In this document: in pieces, positions 32,495 to 44,139 of the stretch
How positions within the stretch are numbered: position 1 is the first letter of the stretch
How the letters are laid out: each line of letters begins with the position of its first letter
Notes under the pieces: generated by a model
What the model was told of the DNA's origin: nothing
The model's database searches: none
The model's input: the letters and a program-made list of their open reading frames with translations, nothing else
Assembly: GCA_027858775.1 (NCBI GenBank)
Contig: JAQICA010000018.1
Location: forward strand, 1-64,000
Length of the DNA: 64,000 nt
Reading direction: 5' to 3'
From: Salinivirgaceae bacterium
GTDB lineage: Bacteria > Bacteroidota > Bacteroidia > Bacteroidales > Salinivirgaceae
Made by a program: the position numbers and the translations under genes

Positions 32495-33004
32495 CTATCC
32501 GTTAAATACTTTCTCAAGAGCTATTCCACGGTCATTTGCAACCGTATATGCATCGCGCATTTCCATTAACCCTTTCAAAGTAGCTTTCACTACGTTGTGA
32601 GGGTTTGATGAACCTTTAGATTTGGCCAAAACGTCTTTTACGCCAACACTCTCGAGAACTGCACGCATCGCACCACCGGCTTTTACTCCGGTACCACTGG
32701 AGGCGGGTAACATTAACACATGAGCTCCACCATAACGTGCAACCTGTTTGTGCGGAATAGTATCGTTGATAATAGGTACTTTCACAAGATTTTTCTTGGC
32801 ATCCTCAATGGCTTTAGAAATGGCTGTTGTAACTTCGCCTGCTTTTCCTAATCCATGACCTACGATACCATTTTCGTCACCCACAACAACGATTGCAGCA
32901 AAACTGAAGGTGCGACCCCCTTTTGTAACTTTCGTTACCCGGTTAATGGCTACCAATCGGTCTTTTAGTTCTAAATCGCTAGTTTTAATTCTTCTTATTG
33001 ACAT
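32495..33004 (-). CDS. rpsE: Ribosomal protein S5
   Basis: [46 protein letters not shown]. Confidence 0.98.
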   Translation of the reverse strand: MSIRRIKTSDLELKDRLVAINRVTKVTKGGRTFSFAAIVVVGDENGIVGHGLGKAGEVTTAISKAIEDAKKNLVKVPIINDTIPHKQVARYGGAHVLMLPASSGTGVKAGGAMRAVLESVGVKDVLAKSKGSSNPHNVVKATLKGLMEMRDAYTVANDRGIALEKVFNG

Positions 33005-33008
33005 AAGC

Positions 33009-33365
33009 TTAAAATTTTAATCCTCCTTTTCTGGCTCCTTCAGCCAAAGATTTAACACGACCATGGTATAAATATCCGTTACGATCGAATATAATTTCAC
33101 TAATGCCCTTTTCAATAGCCCTTTTAGCAACACTTTCGCCTACAAGATTAGCAATTTCTATATTAGTTCCCTTTTTATCGGCCAAGTCTTTATTGCTTGA
33201 ACTAGCCGAAACTAAGGTTTTACCATTTATATCATCTATTACTTGAACGCTTATATGTTTATTACTGCGATATACAGACATACGGGGCATTTCAGGCGTT
33301 CCGAAGATACTTCTTCGAATCCGCTTTTTGATTTTTAATTTTCTTTTCTGCTTATCAAAAGCCAT
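33009..33365 (-). CDS. rplR: Ribosomal protein L18
   Basis: [29 protein letters not shown]...[26 protein letters not shown]. Confidence 0.97.
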   Translation of the reverse strand: MAFDKQKRKLKIKKRIRRSIFGTPEMPRMSVYRSNKHISVQVIDDINGKTLVSASSSNKDLADKKGTNIEIANLVGESVAKRAIEKGISEIIFDRNGYLYHGRVKSLAEGARKGGLKF

Positions 33366-33383
33366 AATTCCGTAGTTTATTTA

Positions 33384-33938
33384 TTAAACACTTGATGCAG
33401 ATTTCCCTGCTTTTCTGCGAAGTACTTCGCCTACAAATTTAATACCTTTTCCTTTGTAAGGTTCAGGCTTCCTCAGCGAACGTATTTTAGCAGCCACTTG
33501 TCCGATTAGTTGTTTATCGCAACTTTCTAAAGTAACAAATGGGTTGGCTCTTTTTTCAGCTTTGGCTGTAACTTTCACCTCTTCGGGAAGTTCGAAATAA
33601 ATATTGTGAGAATACCCAATACTTAGTTCCAGTAATTGGCCAGTAGCTTCTGCTCTGTAGCCAACTCCAACGAGTTCCATTTCTATTTTATAGCCTTCTG
33701 AAACACCAAAAACCATATTGCTCACTAACGATCGGTACAGGCCATGCATAGCTCTCTCGGTTCGTCCTTCATTAGGTCGAAGCAAAACAATTTTGTCATC
33801 CTCAACATTTACTTCAATGCCGCCTTTAATTTCTTGTGTAAGAATCCCTTTTGGACCTTTTACAGTAAGAGTATTATTTTCGACATTTACAGTAACACCT
33901 TGAGGTACTTTTATCGGCAATTTACCTATTCGTGACAT
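33384..33938 (-). CDS. rplF: Ribosomal protein L6
   Basis: MSRIGKLPIKVPQGVTV...IRSLRKPEPYKGKGIKFVGEVLRRKAGKS. Confidence 0.98.
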   Translation of the reverse strand: MSRIGKLPIKVPQGVTVNVENNTLTVKGPKGILTQEIKGGIEVNVEDDKIVLLRPNEGRTERAMHGLYRSLVSNMVFGVSEGYKIEMELVGVGYRAEATGQLLELSIGYSHNIYFELPEEVKVTAKAEKRANPFVTLESCDKQLIGQVAAKIRSLRKPEPYKGKGIKFVGEVLRRKAGKSASSV

Positions 33939-33950
33939 TTTCTAACTTTT

Positions 33951-34349
33951 TTAATATACGTAACATAAAACTTCGCCACCGATGCCCATTTTCCGAGCCT
34001 CTTTATCTATCATTACTCCTTGTGAGGTAGACAGAATAGCAATGCCAAGGCCGTTTAAGACACGGGGTATTTCCTGGGTTCCTGCATATTTGCGTAAACC
34101 AGGACGACTAACACGTTGAATGTCCTTGATAACCGGATTTTTTGTTTCTTTAATGTATTTTAGAGCTATTTTAATAGTTCCCTGATATCCGGTATCTTCA
34201 AATTTATAGTTAAGCACATAGCCCTGATCAAAAAGAATTTTTGTAATTGCTTTTCGCAGATTTGAGGCCGGTATCTCAACCACTTTATGTTTAGCCATTG
34301 ACGCATTTCGAATGCGTGTAATAAAATCACCTATTGGATCAGTAATCAT
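33951..34349 (-). CDS. rpsH: Ribosomal protein S8
   Basis: MITDPIGDFITRIRNASMAKH...VLNGLGIAILSTSQGVMIDKEARKMGIGGEVLCYVY. Confidence 0.98.
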   Translation of the reverse strand: MITDPIGDFITRIRNASMAKHKVVEIPASNLRKAITKILFDQGYVLNYKFEDTGYQGTIKIALKYIKETKNPVIKDIQRVSRPGLRKYAGTQEIPRVLNGLGIAILSTSQGVMIDKEARKMGIGGEVLCYVY

Positions 34350-34367
34350 TTCTCTTCACTTTAGTTA

Positions 34368-34637
34368 TTACCAACTTGCTTTCTTAATTCCGGGAATAAA
34401 ACCATTATTGGCTAATTCGCGGAAGTTAATTCTACTAATTCCAAACTGACGCATGTAGCCCTTTGGTCTTCCGGTCAACTGGCATCTGTTATGCAACCGC
34501 ACCGGTGAAGCGTTCTTAGGCAATTTTTGCAACCCTTCATAATCGCCTTCTGCTTTCAAACGGGCACGTTTTTCTGCATACTTTTCGACAAGTTTAGCGC
34601 GTTTTCTTTCACGCGCTTTCATTGATTCTTTAGCCAT
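34368..34637 (-). CDS. rpsN: Ribosomal protein S14 (C- type, no CxxC pairs)
   Basis: [20 protein letters not shown]...[48 protein letters not shown]. Confidence 0.97.
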   Translation of the reverse strand: MAKESMKARERKRAKLVEKYAEKRARLKAEGDYEGLQKLPKNASPVRLHNRCQLTGRPKGYMRQFGISRINFRELANNGFIPGIKKASW

Positions 34638-34639
34638 AC

Positions 34640-35197
34640 CTAGTTCTTTTTTGCGTTTTTAAAAGGAATACCGAATTGTTTCAATAGTGCGTATCCCTCT
34701 TCATCGGAAGGTGCACTAGTAACAAATGTGATATCCATACCTAAAATAGTATTGATTTTATCAATATCAATTTCAGGAAAGATAATTTGTTCTGTGATTC
34801 CGAGCGTGTAGTTACCTTTACCATCTAATTTTGATTTCACACCTTTAAAATCACGTATACGTGGGAGTGAAACAGCGATTAACCGCTCAAGGAAATCGTA
34901 CATTTTATCTTTTCTTAAGGTAACAGTGACGCCGATAGGCATATGTTTTCTCAGCTTGAAGTTAGAAATATCACGTTTCGACAAAGTTTGGATGGCTTTC
35001 TGTCCAGCAATAGCAGTGAGCTCTTTTTGTGCAGCTTCAATGATTTTCTTATCGGCCACAGCTTGTCCAACACCTTGGTTTATCACGATTTTTTCTAGTC
35101 TCGGTACCTGCATGATGGATTTATATTTAAATTCATTCTGCAATGCAGGTACGATTTCGTCTACGTATTTTTTTCTTAAATTAGGAACGTAAGCCAT
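34640..35197 (-). CDS. rplE: Ribosomal protein L5
   Basis: [40 protein letters not shown]...[29 protein letters not shown]. Confidence 0.98.
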   Translation of the reverse strand: MAYVPNLRKKYVDEIVPALQNEFKYKSIMQVPRLEKIVINQGVGQAVADKKIIEAAQKELTAIAGQKAIQTLSKRDISNFKLRKHMPIGVTVTLRKDKMYDFLERLIAVSLPRIRDFKGVKSKLDGKGNYTLGITEQIIFPEIDIDKINTILGMDITFVTSAPSDEEGYALLKQFGIPFKNAKKN

Positions 35198-35520
35198 TAC
35201 TTGATCTCCTCTCCTGATTTTTTGGAATAACGAACTAACTTATTTTTCTCATTAAGCTTGCGTCCAACACGTGTGGGCTCACCAGATTTAGGATCGATTA
35301 ACATCAAGTTAGAGATGTGTATTGAACCTTCTTTTTTGATAATACCTCCGTTAGGGTTATCAGCATTTGGTTTTGTATGTTTAGAAATCATGTTGACTCC
35401 TTCCACAATAGCCCTTTGCTTAATTACGTTTATTTCGAGCACACGTCCTTTTTGCCCCTTGTGTTCTCCAAGGTTAACGTAGACGGTGTCTCCTTTTTTG
35501 ATATGAAGTTTCTTTTGCAT
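35197..35520 (-). CDS. rplX: Ribosomal protein L24
   Basis: [30 protein letters not shown]; start set at 35520. Confidence 0.96.
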   Translation of the reverse strand: MQKKLHIKKGDTVYVNLGEHKGQKGRVLEINVIKQRAIVEGVNMISKHTKPNADNPNGGIIKKEGSIHISNLMLIDPKSGEPTRVGRKLNEKNKLVRYSKKSGEEIK

Positions 35521-35533
35521 GTCTTTAAGTTTA

Positions 35534-35899
35534 TTAAAGTACTTCTGGTGCCAATGAAACAATTTTCATATTTTTTTCACGAAGTTCCCTTGGAACCGGT
35601 CCGAAAATACGAGTACCTCTAATTTCTCCGGCAGCATTTAAAAGAACGCAAGCATTATCGTCAAAGCGGATGTATGATCCGTCTGGGCGCCTTACTTCTT
35701 TTTTCGTACGCACAACAATTGCTTTGCTTACAGTTCCTTTTTTCATTTCACCTGATGGGAGTGCACTTTTAACGGTAACCATTAACAGATCACCTATAGA
35801 AGCATACTTTTTCTTAGAACCACCAAGTACGCCGATGCATAGTACTTCTTTTGCACCGCTATTATCGGCTACACCTAATCTTGATTCGGTTTGTATCAT
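35534..35899 (-). CDS. rplN: Ribosomal protein L14
   Basis: [37 protein letters not shown]...[27 protein letters not shown]. Confidence 0.98.
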   Translation of the reverse strand: MIQTESRLGVADNSGAKEVLCIGVLGGSKKKYASIGDLLMVTVKSALPSGEMKKGTVSKAIVVRTKKEVRRPDGSYIRFDDNACVLLNAAGEIRGTRIFGPVPRELREKNMKIVSLAPEVL

Positions 35900-35901
35900 G
35901 G

Positions 35902-36162
35902 TTACTTAGCTCTTTCAATAATTTCTACTAATCTCCAGTTCTTGGATTTGCTCAATGGTCTTGTTTCCATTATACGAACTGTATCTCCTATATTACAGGT
36001 ATTATCCTCATCATGGGCTTTGAAACGACTGCTTTTACTCACAAATTTCCCATAAATTGGGTGTTTCATTTTACGACGTACTTCCACGACGATGGATTTA
36101 TCCATTTTGTCGCTAACGACAATACCTATACGTTCCTTACGCAGATTTCTATTTTCCATCAT
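35902..36162 (-). CDS. rpsQ: Ribosomal protein S17
   Basis: [45 protein letters not shown]. Confidence 0.97.
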   Translation of the reverse strand: MMENRNLRKERIGIVVSDKMDKSIVVEVRRKMKHPIYGKFVSKSSRFKAHDEDNTCNIGDTVRIMETRPLSKSKNWRLVEIIERAK

Positions 36163-36169
36163 CTAAATA

Positions 36170-36373
36170 TTATTCGTTTGTTTGTTTAATCTCACGCTGG
36201 CGTTTCTCGGTTAATAACCGAGCCACGTCTTTACGCACAATCTTTATTTGATTGGGATTATCCAGTGGCGATACGGCATGGTTCAGTTTCAACCGTGTTA
36301 GCATTGTTTTGGTATCATCAATGCGCTCCAACAGTTCCTGATCAGTAAATTCTTTTATCTCCGACATTTTCAT
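36170..36373 (-). CDS. rpmC: Ribosomal protein L29
   Basis: MKMSEIKEFTDQELLERIDDTKTMLTRLKLNHAVSPLDNPNQIKIVRKDVARLLTEKRQRE. Confidence 0.95.
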   Translation of the reverse strand: MKMSEIKEFTDQELLERIDDTKTMLTRLKLNHAVSPLDNPNQIKIVRKDVARLLTEKRQREIKQTNE

Positions 36374-36387
36374 AACGCTACCTCTTA

Positions 36388-36810
36388 TTAATTTTGATCG
36401 TAATCACGACGCACTACCAAACGAGTACGTACGGGTAATTTCTGAGCTGCTAAGCGTAGTGCTTCTTTTGCAATATGCAACGGTACGCCTTCGGCTTCAA
36501 TAATAATGCGACCCGGTGTCACGGGTGCCACAAAACCTTCCGGTGCTCCTTTACCTTTACCCATCCTAACCTCGGCAGGCTTTTTTGAAATTGGTTTGTC
36601 CGGAAAAATTCTGATCCAGATCTGTCCCTGACGTTGCATGTAACGTGTCACAGCAACACGGGCAGCTTCTATTTGTCTACCGGTAATCCAGTGGGAATCT
36701 AAAGTTTTTATTCCAAATGAACCAAATGCTAATTGGTTTCCTCTTTGGGCATTGCCTTTCATTCGACCTTTCTGGACTCTACGGTGTTTAGTCTTTTTTG
36801 GCTGTAACAT
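36388..36810 (-). CDS. rplP: Ribosomal protein L16
   Basis: [73 protein letters not shown]. Confidence 0.98.
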   Translation of the reverse strand: MLQPKKTKHRRVQKGRMKGNAQRGNQLAFGSFGIKTLDSHWITGRQIEAARVAVTRYMQRQGQIWIRIFPDKPISKKPAEVRMGKGKGAPEGFVAPVTPGRIIIEAEGVPLHIAKEALRLAAQKLPVRTRLVVRRDYDQN

Positions 36811-36832
36811 AACGACTAATCGATTTTATTAG

Positions 36833-37525
36833 TTACTTCTTTCTTCGTTTACCACCTTTACGATTGTTGGGTTGTCCAACATTTGGCGAAAGGTCTCTTT
36901 TTCCATACACTTCGCCTTTAAAAATCCACACTTTCACTCCAAGCAACCCTACTTTTGTCAGTGCTTCTCCTAAGGCGTAATCTATATCTGCTCTCAACGT
37001 ATGCAAAGGAATGCGTCCTTCTTTGTAGGTTTCTGAGCGAGCCATTTCTGCTCCTCCCAATCGACCACTAATTTGAATTTTGATTCCTTCTGCTCCCATT
37101 CTCAAAGATGATGCAATTGCCATTTTAATGGCTCTTCTGTATGAAACACGTCCCTCTAATTGACGAGCGACATTGTTTGCTACTAGAGTTGCATCGAGTT
37201 CAGGTCTTTTAATTTCAAAGATATTTATCTGAACTTCTTTTTTGGTGAGCTTTTTTAACTCTTCTTTGAGTTTATCTACTTCCTGACCTCCTTTACCAAT
37301 GATAATACCCGGACGTGCCGTATGAATAGTAATGGTAATGAGTTTAAGTGTTCTTTCTAAGATAATTCTTGAAATACTGGCTTTGGTCAGACGTGCTTTA
37401 AGATAGGTTCTTATCTTATTATCCTCAACGAGTTTCTCCTCCTGGCGATTTCCGCCGAACCAATTAGACTCCCATCCTCTGATGAATCCTAAGCGGTTGC
37501 CTATTGGATTAGTTTTTTGTCCCAT
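36833..37525 (-). CDS. rpsC: Ribosomal protein S3
   Basis: [23 protein letters not shown]...[15 protein letters not shown]...[30 protein letters not shown]. Confidence 0.98.
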   Translation of the reverse strand: MGQKTNPIGNRLGFIRGWESNWFGGNRQEEKLVEDNKIRTYLKARLTKASISRIILERTLKLITITIHTARPGIIIGKGGQEVDKLKEELKKLTKKEVQINIFEIKRPELDATLVANNVARQLEGRVSYRRAIKMAIASSLRMGAEGIKIQISGRLGGAEMARSETYKEGRIPLHTLRADIDYALGEALTKVGLLGVKVWIFKGEVYGKRDLSPNVGQPNNRKGGKRRKK

Positions 37526-37529
37526 CTAA

Positions 37530-37940
37530 TTACTCTTTTTCGGTTTGATTATAACTATCCAATACAATTGTCACGTGGTTAGAGCGCTTACGTATTCTAT
37601 GAGCTCTTCCCTGCGGGGCTGGCCTCAGTCTTTTCAACACTCTGGCCGAGTCTACATAAGCCTCTTTAACAATAAGGTTAGCATCTTCTAAACGAGTACC
37701 TTCATTCTTGTTCTCCCAGTTGGCAATAGCACTTTTGAGTAGTTTTTCAACTCGTTTTGCTGCCTCTTTTGGTGTAAACTTAAGTATATCTAGTGCCTCG
37801 TTTACTTCTACTCCGCGTATTAAGTCAACAACTAATCTCATTTTACGAGGTGACGTTGGACAATTGCGTAGAACGGCATAGTAACGGCTTTTCCGTTCTT
37901 CTTTTAGTTTTTCTGCTCGTATTCTTTTCTTTGCACCCAT
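37530..37940 (-). CDS. rplV: Ribosomal protein L22
   Basis: [55 protein letters not shown]...[24 protein letters not shown]. Confidence 0.97.
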   Translation of the reverse strand: MGAKKRIRAEKLKEERKSRYYAVLRNCPTSPRKMRLVVDLIRGVEVNEALDILKFTPKEAAKRVEKLLKSAIANWENKNEGTRLEDANLIVKEAYVDSARVLKRLRPAPQGRAHRIRKRSNHVTIVLDSYNQTEKE

Positions 37941-37958
37941 TATTTCTCTCTTTTAAAA

Positions 37959-38225
37959 TTATCTCTGTTTACCACCGTGACCACGGAACTGACGGGTAGG
38001 TGCAAATTCGCCTAGTTTATGACCTACCATGTTCTCGGTGACGTATACAGGAATAAATTTATTGCCATTATGTACGGCAATAGTGTGGCCTACAAAATCA
38101 GGCGATATCATTGAAGCTCGTGCCCAGGTTTTAATAACCTGTTTCTTAGTAGACTCATTAATTTTGAGTACTTTCCGCTCGAGTTTATAGTCAATAAAAG
38201 GCCCTTTCTTTAATGATCTGCTCAT
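37959..38225 (-). CDS. rpsS: Ribosomal protein S19
   Basis: [21 protein letters not shown]...[50 protein letters not shown]. Confidence 0.98.
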   Translation of the reverse strand: MSRSLKKGPFIDYKLERKVLKINESTKKQVIKTWARASMISPDFVGHTIAVHNGNKFIPVYVTENMVGHKLGEFAPTRQFRGHGGKQR

Positions 38226-38243
38226 AATCTCTTCAGTTATGCA

Positions 38244-39068
38244 TTATTTTTTTCGACGCTCAACAATAAACTTGTTCGAATATTTCTTTGGTGTACGTGT
38301 TTTGTACCCCTTTGCAGGTAATCCCTTACGTGATCTTGGGTGTCCACCGCTAGAACGGCCTTCACCACCACCCATTGGGTGATCTACAGGGTTCATCACA
38401 ACACCACGAACACGTGGACGTCTTCCTTTCCAGCGGCTTCTTCCAGCCTTTCCGGATCTTTCAAGGCTATGATCGGGGTTCGATACTGAACCGATAGTAG
38501 CCTTGCAAGTGGTTAGTACTAATCTTATCTCACCTGATGGTAGTTTGATGGCGGCGTATTTTCCCTCTCTTGAAACCAATTGGGCATAGGTGCCGGCACT
38601 GCGTGCCATTACTGCTCCTCCCCGAGGTTTAAGCTCTATATTGTGAACTATTGTACCTAATGGAATATCGGACAAATACAATGTATTTCCGATTTCGGGA
38701 GCAACTCCTTTTCCTGTGGAAATTTTGGTGCCTACCTGAATTCCGTTTGGTGCAATAATATAGCGCTTTTCGCCATCGGGATATGCAACCAATGCGATTC
38801 TTGCTGTACGATTGGGATCATACTCAATAGTTTTAACCGTGCCTTCCATGCCTTCTTTATCACGAAGGAAATCTACTACACGATATTTCTGTTTGTGACC
38901 ACCACCTATATATCTCATTGTCATTCTACCAGAGCTATTTCTACCTCCACTTTTGGCTTTTGGTCTTAACAATGACTTTTCAGGTGTAGAAGCGGTAACC
39001 ATATCGAAGTTACTCACTACTTTGTGTCTCTGACCTGGCGTTACAGGTTTAAGCTTTCTAACTCCCAT
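38244..39068 (-). CDS. rplB: Ribosomal protein L2
   Basis: [16 protein letters not shown]...[26 protein letters not shown]...[30 protein letters not shown]. Confidence 0.98.
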   Translation of the reverse strand: MGVRKLKPVTPGQRHKVVSNFDMVTASTPEKSLLRPKAKSGGRNSSGRMTMRYIGGGHKQKYRVVDFLRDKEGMEGTVKTIEYDPNRTARIALVAYPDGEKRYIIAPNGIQVGTKISTGKGVAPEIGNTLYLSDIPLGTIVHNIELKPRGGAVMARSAGTYAQLVSREGKYAAIKLPSGEIRLVLTTCKATIGSVSNPDHSLERSGKAGRSRWKGRRPRVRGVVMNPVDHPMGGGEGRSSGGHPRSRKGLPAKGYKTRTPKKYSNKFIVERRKK

Positions 39069-39077
39069 CTCTCAATT

Positions 39078-39368
39078 TTAGATATTGCTGTAAAAATCGA
39101 TAGTTTCTCCGTCTTTCAATGTAACAATCGCTTTTTTAAATGCAGGTTTACGACCTTCAATCATACCAGCTTTGGTATATCTCATTTGCCTTCTTCCTCC
39201 ATAGCGCATTGTATTTACAGAGTCGACCTTTACTTCGTAATGCTCTTCAATGGCACTGCGCACTTGGTCTTTCGTTGCTCTAACATCAACGAGGAAACCA
39301 AACTGATTAAGTTTCTCTGACTTCTCAGTCATTTTCTCTGTAATGATAGGTTTTTTTAGTATTTCCAT
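39078..39368 (-). CDS. rplW: Ribosomal protein L23
   Basis: MEILKKPIITEKMTEKSEKLNQFGFLVDVRATKDQVRSAIEEHYEVKVDSVNTM. Confidence 0.96.
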   Translation of the reverse strand: MEILKKPIITEKMTEKSEKLNQFGFLVDVRATKDQVRSAIEEHYEVKVDSVNTMRYGGRRQMRYTKAGMIEGRKPAFKKAIVTLKDGETIDFYSNI

Positions 39369-39376
39369 TGCTACAT

Positions 39377-40006
39377 CTATTTTTCAAAAACTTTTTCAAT
39401 ACGTTTTACCATACCCTCAGTCAGTACTAACATACTGTTGTTGAGGATATTGTAAGTCATCAACCCATTTTCATGTACAACTTGTGTACTAGGCAAATTT
39501 CGCGCCGACAAATATACATTTTTATTTGCTTGATCTAAAACAAATAAGGATTTTTTCTCACTAATTTTCAGATTATCAAGAATTTTAGTAAATTCCTTTG
39601 TTTTAGCATGTTCCATAGTAAAATCTTCTACCACAATAATCTGCTGATCTATAGCCTTGTATGTAAGAGCAGATTTACGTGCGAGTAGTTTTACTTTCTT
39701 GTTCACTTTTTGAGCATAGCTTTTAGGTCTTGGGCCAAAAACACGACCACCACCTCTAAAAATAGGTGATTTGATACTACCTGCACGTGCAGTTCCTGTA
39801 CCTTTTTGTCGTTTTAGCTTTTTGGTACTACCAATAATTTCAGCTCTCTCTTTACTTTTATGCGTACCTTGTCGTTTGTTAGCTAAATGCCCTTTAACGT
39901 CAAGGTAGATGGCATGATCGTTTGGCTCAATTGCAAAAATTGAGTCTTTTAATTCAATCTTACGACCAGTGTCTTCTCCTGCAATATTTCTTACTATTAG
40001 TTCCAT
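39377..40006 (-). CDS. rplD: Ribosomal protein L4
   Basis: [61 protein letters not shown]. Confidence 0.97.
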   Translation of the reverse strand: MELIVRNIAGEDTGRKIELKDSIFAIEPNDHAIYLDVKGHLANKRQGTHKSKERAEIIGSTKKLKRQKGTGTARAGSIKSPIFRGGGRVFGPRPKSYAQKVNKKVKLLARKSALTYKAIDQQIIVVEDFTMEHAKTKEFTKILDNLKISEKKSLFVLDQANKNVYLSARNLPSTQVVHENGLMTYNILNNSMLVLTEGMVKRIEKVFEK

Positions 40007-40623
40007 TAGTTTTCGATTATTAAGTATGATCCCTTAGCTCCTGGAACAGAACCTTTTACAATAAGCAAATTGCTCTCAGGAATAATTTTAATCACTTTAA
40101 GGCTCAAAACCTTAACTTTTTGACCACCGGTGCGTCCTGCCATACGCATTCCTTTGAAAACTTTTGACGGATCTGAAGATGCGCCAATAGAACCTGGTGC
40201 TCTCAGACGGTTGTGCTGTCCGTGGGTAGCATCATTTACACCACTAAAACCATAGCGTTTAACAACTCCTTGAAATCCTTTACCTTTTGATACCCCGGTA
40301 ACGTCTACCCAAGCGTTGTCTTTGAAAAGCTCAACATTAACCACATCGCCTAATTTGGTCTCTTGGTTGAATTCAATGAATTCAGCCATTCTCCGTTTAG
40401 GTGTGGTGCTAGCTTTTTTAAAGTGTCCAAGCTCCGGTTTGTTTGCATTTTTTTCTTTCTTGTTCTCAAACCCGAGTTGTATTGCTTCGTAACCGTCAAT
40501 ATCGACGGTTTTCACCTGTGTTACTACACAGGGTCCAGCTTCGATTACAGTGCATGGAACATTTTTTCCCTCGGCACTGAAAATCGATGTCATTCCGATC
40601 TTTTTTCCTATTAATCCAGCCAT
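40006..40623 (-). CDS. rplC: Ribosomal protein L3
   Basis: [39 protein letters not shown]...[19 protein letters not shown]. Confidence 0.98.
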   Translation of the reverse strand: MAGLIGKKIGMTSIFSAEGKNVPCTVIEAGPCVVTQVKTVDIDGYEAIQLGFENKKEKNANKPELGHFKKASTTPKRRMAEFIEFNQETKLGDVVNVELFKDNAWVDVTGVSKGKGFQGVVKRYGFSGVNDATHGQHNRLRAPGSIGASSDPSKVFKGMRMAGRTGGQKVKVLSLKVIKIIPESNLLIVKGSVPGAKGSYLIIEN

Positions 40624-40639
40624 AAATTTAGGTTAATTA

Positions 40640-40945
40640 TCATACTTTAATTTCCACTTCCACTCCACTGGGAAGTTCGAGTTTCATTAAGGCATCAATT
40701 GTTTTTGCTGTTGAACTGTAAATGTCGAGCAAGCGTTTGTACGATGACAATTCAAATTGCTCGCGAGATTTCTTGTTCACAAATGTTGAACGTAATACGG
40801 TAAAAATTCGCTTTTTAGTTGGAAGCGGAATAGGGCCACTTACAACTGCACCAGTTGTTTTCACCGTTTTTACGATCTTCTCAGCCGATTTATCAACCAG
40901 GTTATGGTCGTACGACTTGAGTTTGATTCGAATTTTTTGGCTCAT
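40640..40945 (-). CDS. rpsJ: Ribosomal protein S10
   Basis: [53 protein letters not shown]. Confidence 0.98.
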   Translation of the reverse strand: MSQKIRIKLKSYDHNLVDKSAEKIVKTVKTTGAVVSGPIPLPTKKRIFTVLRSTFVNKKSREQFELSSYKRLLDIYSSTAKTIDALMKLELPSGVEVEIKV

Positions 40946-40958
40946 ATCTCCTTATTAT

Positions 40959-43070
40959 TTATAATAACTCTGTTCTTCCTTTTACATTTTCCAAGACATC
41001 TAAGGCAATTCCTTTAGGTACTTCCTGATAATGTGAGAATTCCATTGAGGATGTGGCACGACCCGAAGAAATAGTACGTAAAACTGTAACATATCCAAAT
41101 TTCTCAGCAAGAGGTACCTTGGCTTTTACAATTCGTGCACCAGATTTTTCTTCCATTCCTTCAATATTACCTCGACGTTTGTTAAAGTCACTGATAATAT
41201 CTCCCATATATTCTTCTGGAGTAACTACCTCCGCAGCCATAATAGGCTCGAGAAGTATTGGTTTTGCTTTGGATGCAGCATTTTTAAATGCTTGCTTGGC
41301 TGCCACTTCGAATGAAAGTTGATCGGAATCCACTGCGTGAAACGATCCATCAGACAAAGTAACTTTCAGACTATCGACAGGGAAACCTGCAAGCGGTCCA
41401 TTTTGCATGGCTTCTTTAAAACCTTTTTCTACTGATGGGATATATTCTCTTGGAATATTTCCTCCTTTGATAGCATTGATAAATTCTAATCCAGTCTTTC
41501 CCTCTTCTGCGGGTTCAATTCTTACCTGAATATCGGCAAATTTACCTCGTCCACCACTTTGTTTTTTAAACACTTCGCGGTGTTCGATTGATTGAGTTAT
41601 CGCTTCTTTATATTTTACTTGTGGTTGTCCCTTGTTCGACTCAACTTTAAACTCACGTCTTAAGCGGTCGATAATAATTTCAAGGTGCAATTCACCCATT
41701 CCACTAATAATTGTCTGCCCTGAATCTTCGTCGGTATGTACTTGGAAAGTTGGATCTTCTTCTGCCAGTTTTCCTAATGCAACGTCGAGTTTATCGAGAT
41801 CGGCCTGAGTTTTAGGTTCGATAGCAATAGAGATAACAGGTTCCGGGAAAACCATTTGTTCCAGAGCAATGGGAGCGTTAAGGGCGCTCAATGTATCTCC
41901 GGTTCTAATATTTTTGAATCCAACTCCTGCTACAATTTCGCCTGCACCTGCTTGCGGAATAGATTTTTGTTTATTGGCGTGCATTTGAAATAGTCTGGAA
42001 ATACGTTCTTTCTTTCCGGTACGTACGTTCAATACAGAGTCTCCGGCTTTAAGTACTCCTGAGTAGATACGAATAAAACACAAACGGCCAACAAACGGAT
42101 CTGTTGCTATTTTGAATGCCAATGCTGCGAATGGTTCTTCATCGACGGCTTTGCGAATAATTTCCTTTTCCAGGTCGTCTGGTTCTGTTCCTTTTACATA
42201 GCCAATATCTTCAGGACTTGGGAGGTATGCTGCAACTGAATCGAGCAAACGCTGTACGCCTTTGTTTTTAAAGGCCGAACCACACATTACTGGTGTAATA
42301 ATTCTATCAATAGTTGCTTGACGAATAGTAGCTCTAAATTCTTCTACTGTAATTGATTCTGGGTCTTCGAAATAACGTTCCATGATTGAATCGTCTGTTT
42401 CAGCAACAGCTTCAATTAAGTTTGTGCGCCACTCTGCGACTTCATCAACCATATCTTCGGGAATATCGATGTACTCGTAATTTATTCCGAGTTCTTCATC
42501 TTCAACCCAAACGATTGCCTTATTTTCAATAAGATCAACAATACCTCTAAAGTTTTCCTCTGCGCCAATTGGAATTACAATTGGAACTGCATTTGCTTTT
42601 AGGCGTTCTTTCATTTGTGCCACTACATCAAAAAAATCGGCACCTGTACGGTCCATTTTATTGACAAAAGCAATTCTCGGTACTCCATACTTATCGGCTT
42701 GACGCCAAACGGTTTCTGACTGTGGTTCAACTCCACCAACAGCACAATATACGGCTATAGCACCATCGAGCACACGTAACGAACGTTCAACCTCTACTGT
42801 GAAGTCGACGTGTCCCGGAGTGTCAATAATGTTAATTTTGTACTCTTCGTCGTGATAATTCCAAAAACAGGTGGTTGCGGCAGAAGTAATGGTAATACCC
42901 CTCTCATGCTCTTGCTCCATCCAGTCCATGGTTGCAGCTCCATCGTGCACTTCTCCAATCCGGTGGGTAATACCGGTATAGTAAAGGATTCGTTCTGTGG
43001 TAGTAGTTTTACCGGCATCGATGTGAGCCATGATACCGATATTCCTATTAAAATGTAATTTGTTTGCCAT
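40959..43070 (-). CDS. fusA: Elongation factor G
   Basis: [58 protein letters not shown]. Confidence 0.98.
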   Translation of the reverse strand: MANKLHFNRNIGIMAHIDAGKTTTTERILYYTGITHRIGEVHDGAATMDWMEQEHERGITITSAATTCFWNYHDEEYKINIIDTPGHVDFTVEVERSLRVLDGAIAVYCAVGGVEPQSETVWRQADKYGVPRIAFVNKMDRTGADFFDVVAQMKERLKANAVPIVIPIGAEENFRGIVDLIENKAIVWVEDEELGINYEYIDIPEDMVDEVAEWRTNLIEAVAETDDSIMERYFEDPESITVEEFRATIRQATIDRIITPVMCGSAFKNKGVQRLLDSVAAYLPSPEDIGYVKGTEPDDLEKEIIRKAVDEEPFAALAFKIATDPFVGRLCFIRIYSGVLKAGDSVLNVRTGKKERISRLFQMHANKQKSIPQAGAGEIVAGVGFKNIRTGDTLSALNAPIALEQMVFPEPVISIAIEPKTQADLDKLDVALGKLAEEDPTFQVHTDEDSGQTIISGMGELHLEIIIDRLRREFKVESNKGQPQVKYKEAITQSIEHREVFKKQSGGRGKFADIQVRIEPAEEGKTGLEFINAIKGGNIPREYIPSVEKGFKEAMQNGPLAGFPVDSLKVTLSDGSFHAVDSDQLSFEVAAKQAFKNAASKAKPILLEPIMAAEVVTPEEYMGDIISDFNKRRGNIEGMEEKSGARIVKAKVPLAEKFGYVTVLRTISSGRATSSMEFSHYQEVPKGIALDVLENVKGRTELL

Positions 43071-43101
43071 CGTAATTTTGTCCTATTTTTTTTAAAAAGA
43101 T

Positions 43102-43578
43102 TTAGAAGCGAAAATGTGAGAATGCTTTGTTTGCCTCAGCCATTCTGTGAGTATCTTCTTTCTTTTTAAATGCGCCACCTTCTTCGTTATATGCAGCCAT
43201 TGATTCTGCTGCTAAGTTCATTGCCATCGATTTGCCATTACGTGCACGGGCATATTTGATCATTGCCTTCATGCTTAATGCAACTTTACGACTTTCCCTG
43301 ATTTCTTGTGGAATTTGGAATGTAGCACCACCGACTCTGCGGCTTTTCACCTCTACTTTAGGGGTTACGTTTTGAATGGCTTTTTTCCAGATATCCAATG
43401 GGGCATCTTCGGTTTCTTTCATCTTCTCTCCAATAATCTCAAGCGCATCATAAAAAATGTCATACGCAAGATTCTTTTTTCCATCCATCATCAATTCATT
43501 GACGAAGCGTGTCACCAATGTGTCATTGAAACGTGGATCCGGAGTAAGTATTCGCTTTTTTGGTTTACTTTTTCTCAT
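43102..43578 (-). CDS. rpsG: Ribosomal protein S7
   Basis: [46 protein letters not shown]...[19 protein letters not shown]. Confidence 0.98.
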   Translation of the reverse strand: MRKSKPKKRILTPDPRFNDTLVTRFVNELMMDGKKNLAYDIFYDALEIIGEKMKETEDAPLDIWKKAIQNVTPKVEVKSRRVGGATFQIPQEIRESRKVALSMKAMIKYARARNGKSMAMNLAAESMAAYNEEGGAFKKKEDTHRMAEANKAFSHFRF

Positions 43579-43592
43579 TGGTCGATCGTTTA

Positions 43593-43967
43593 TTATTTCT
43601 TCGGTTTCTTAGTTCCATACTTAGAACGACGCTGTAATCTTCCGTCCACTCCTGAAGTGTCAAGTGCTCCCCTTACAATGTGATAGCGAACACCTGGCAG
43701 GTCTTTCACACGGCCACCTCGAATGAGTACTATTGAGTGCTCTTGCAAGTTATGGCCTTCTCCCGGGATATAAGCGTTAACTTCTTTCCCGTTCGTCAAT
43801 CGAACTCTAGCGACTTTCCGCATTGCAGAGTTAGGTTTTTTTGGTGTTGTCGTGTAAACACGTGTACACACGCCGCGCTTTTGCGGGCTAGCTCCCAAGG
43901 CTGGAGACTTACTTTTCTGTTCGATTCTCTTTCTTCCTTTTCTTACTAATTGCTGTATTGTAGGCAT
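43593..43967 (-). CDS. rpsL: Ribosomal protein S12
   Basis: [63 protein letters not shown]. Confidence 0.98.
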   Translation of the reverse strand: MPTIQQLVRKGRKRIEQKSKSPALGASPQKRGVCTRVYTTTPKKPNSAMRKVARVRLTNGKEVNAYIPGEGHNLQEHSIVLIRGGRVKDLPGVRYHIVRGALDTSGVDGRLQRRSKYGTKKPKK

Positions 43968-44008
43968 ACTCCTTAGATTAAGACATTTTACCCTAATAAT
44001 TTGGGTTG

Positions 44009-44016
44009 CAAAGGTA
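44009..44016 (-). promoter_or_regulatory. Bacteroidota -7 promoter box (TACCTTTG) upstream of rpsL
   Basis: Reverse complement of caaaggta matches TAnnTTTG; about 40 nt before rpsL ATG, within AT-rich sequence. Confidence 0.6.
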
Positions 44017-44139
44017 TAATTATTTTTTTCTAAAAAAGAATTTTTTACTTTTTTTTCAGATAGTTATGCGATTTTTTTACTGACAGTAAGCAACATCTAT
44101 TGCATGTTAGAGGTTTCGCATATTTTCAAAAAGAATTTT

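Noticed and set aside
27713-43949. Numerous plus-strand ORFs of 60-125 aa opposite the ribosomal genes
   Set aside because: Mirror-frame artefacts of conserved ribosomal protein genes.
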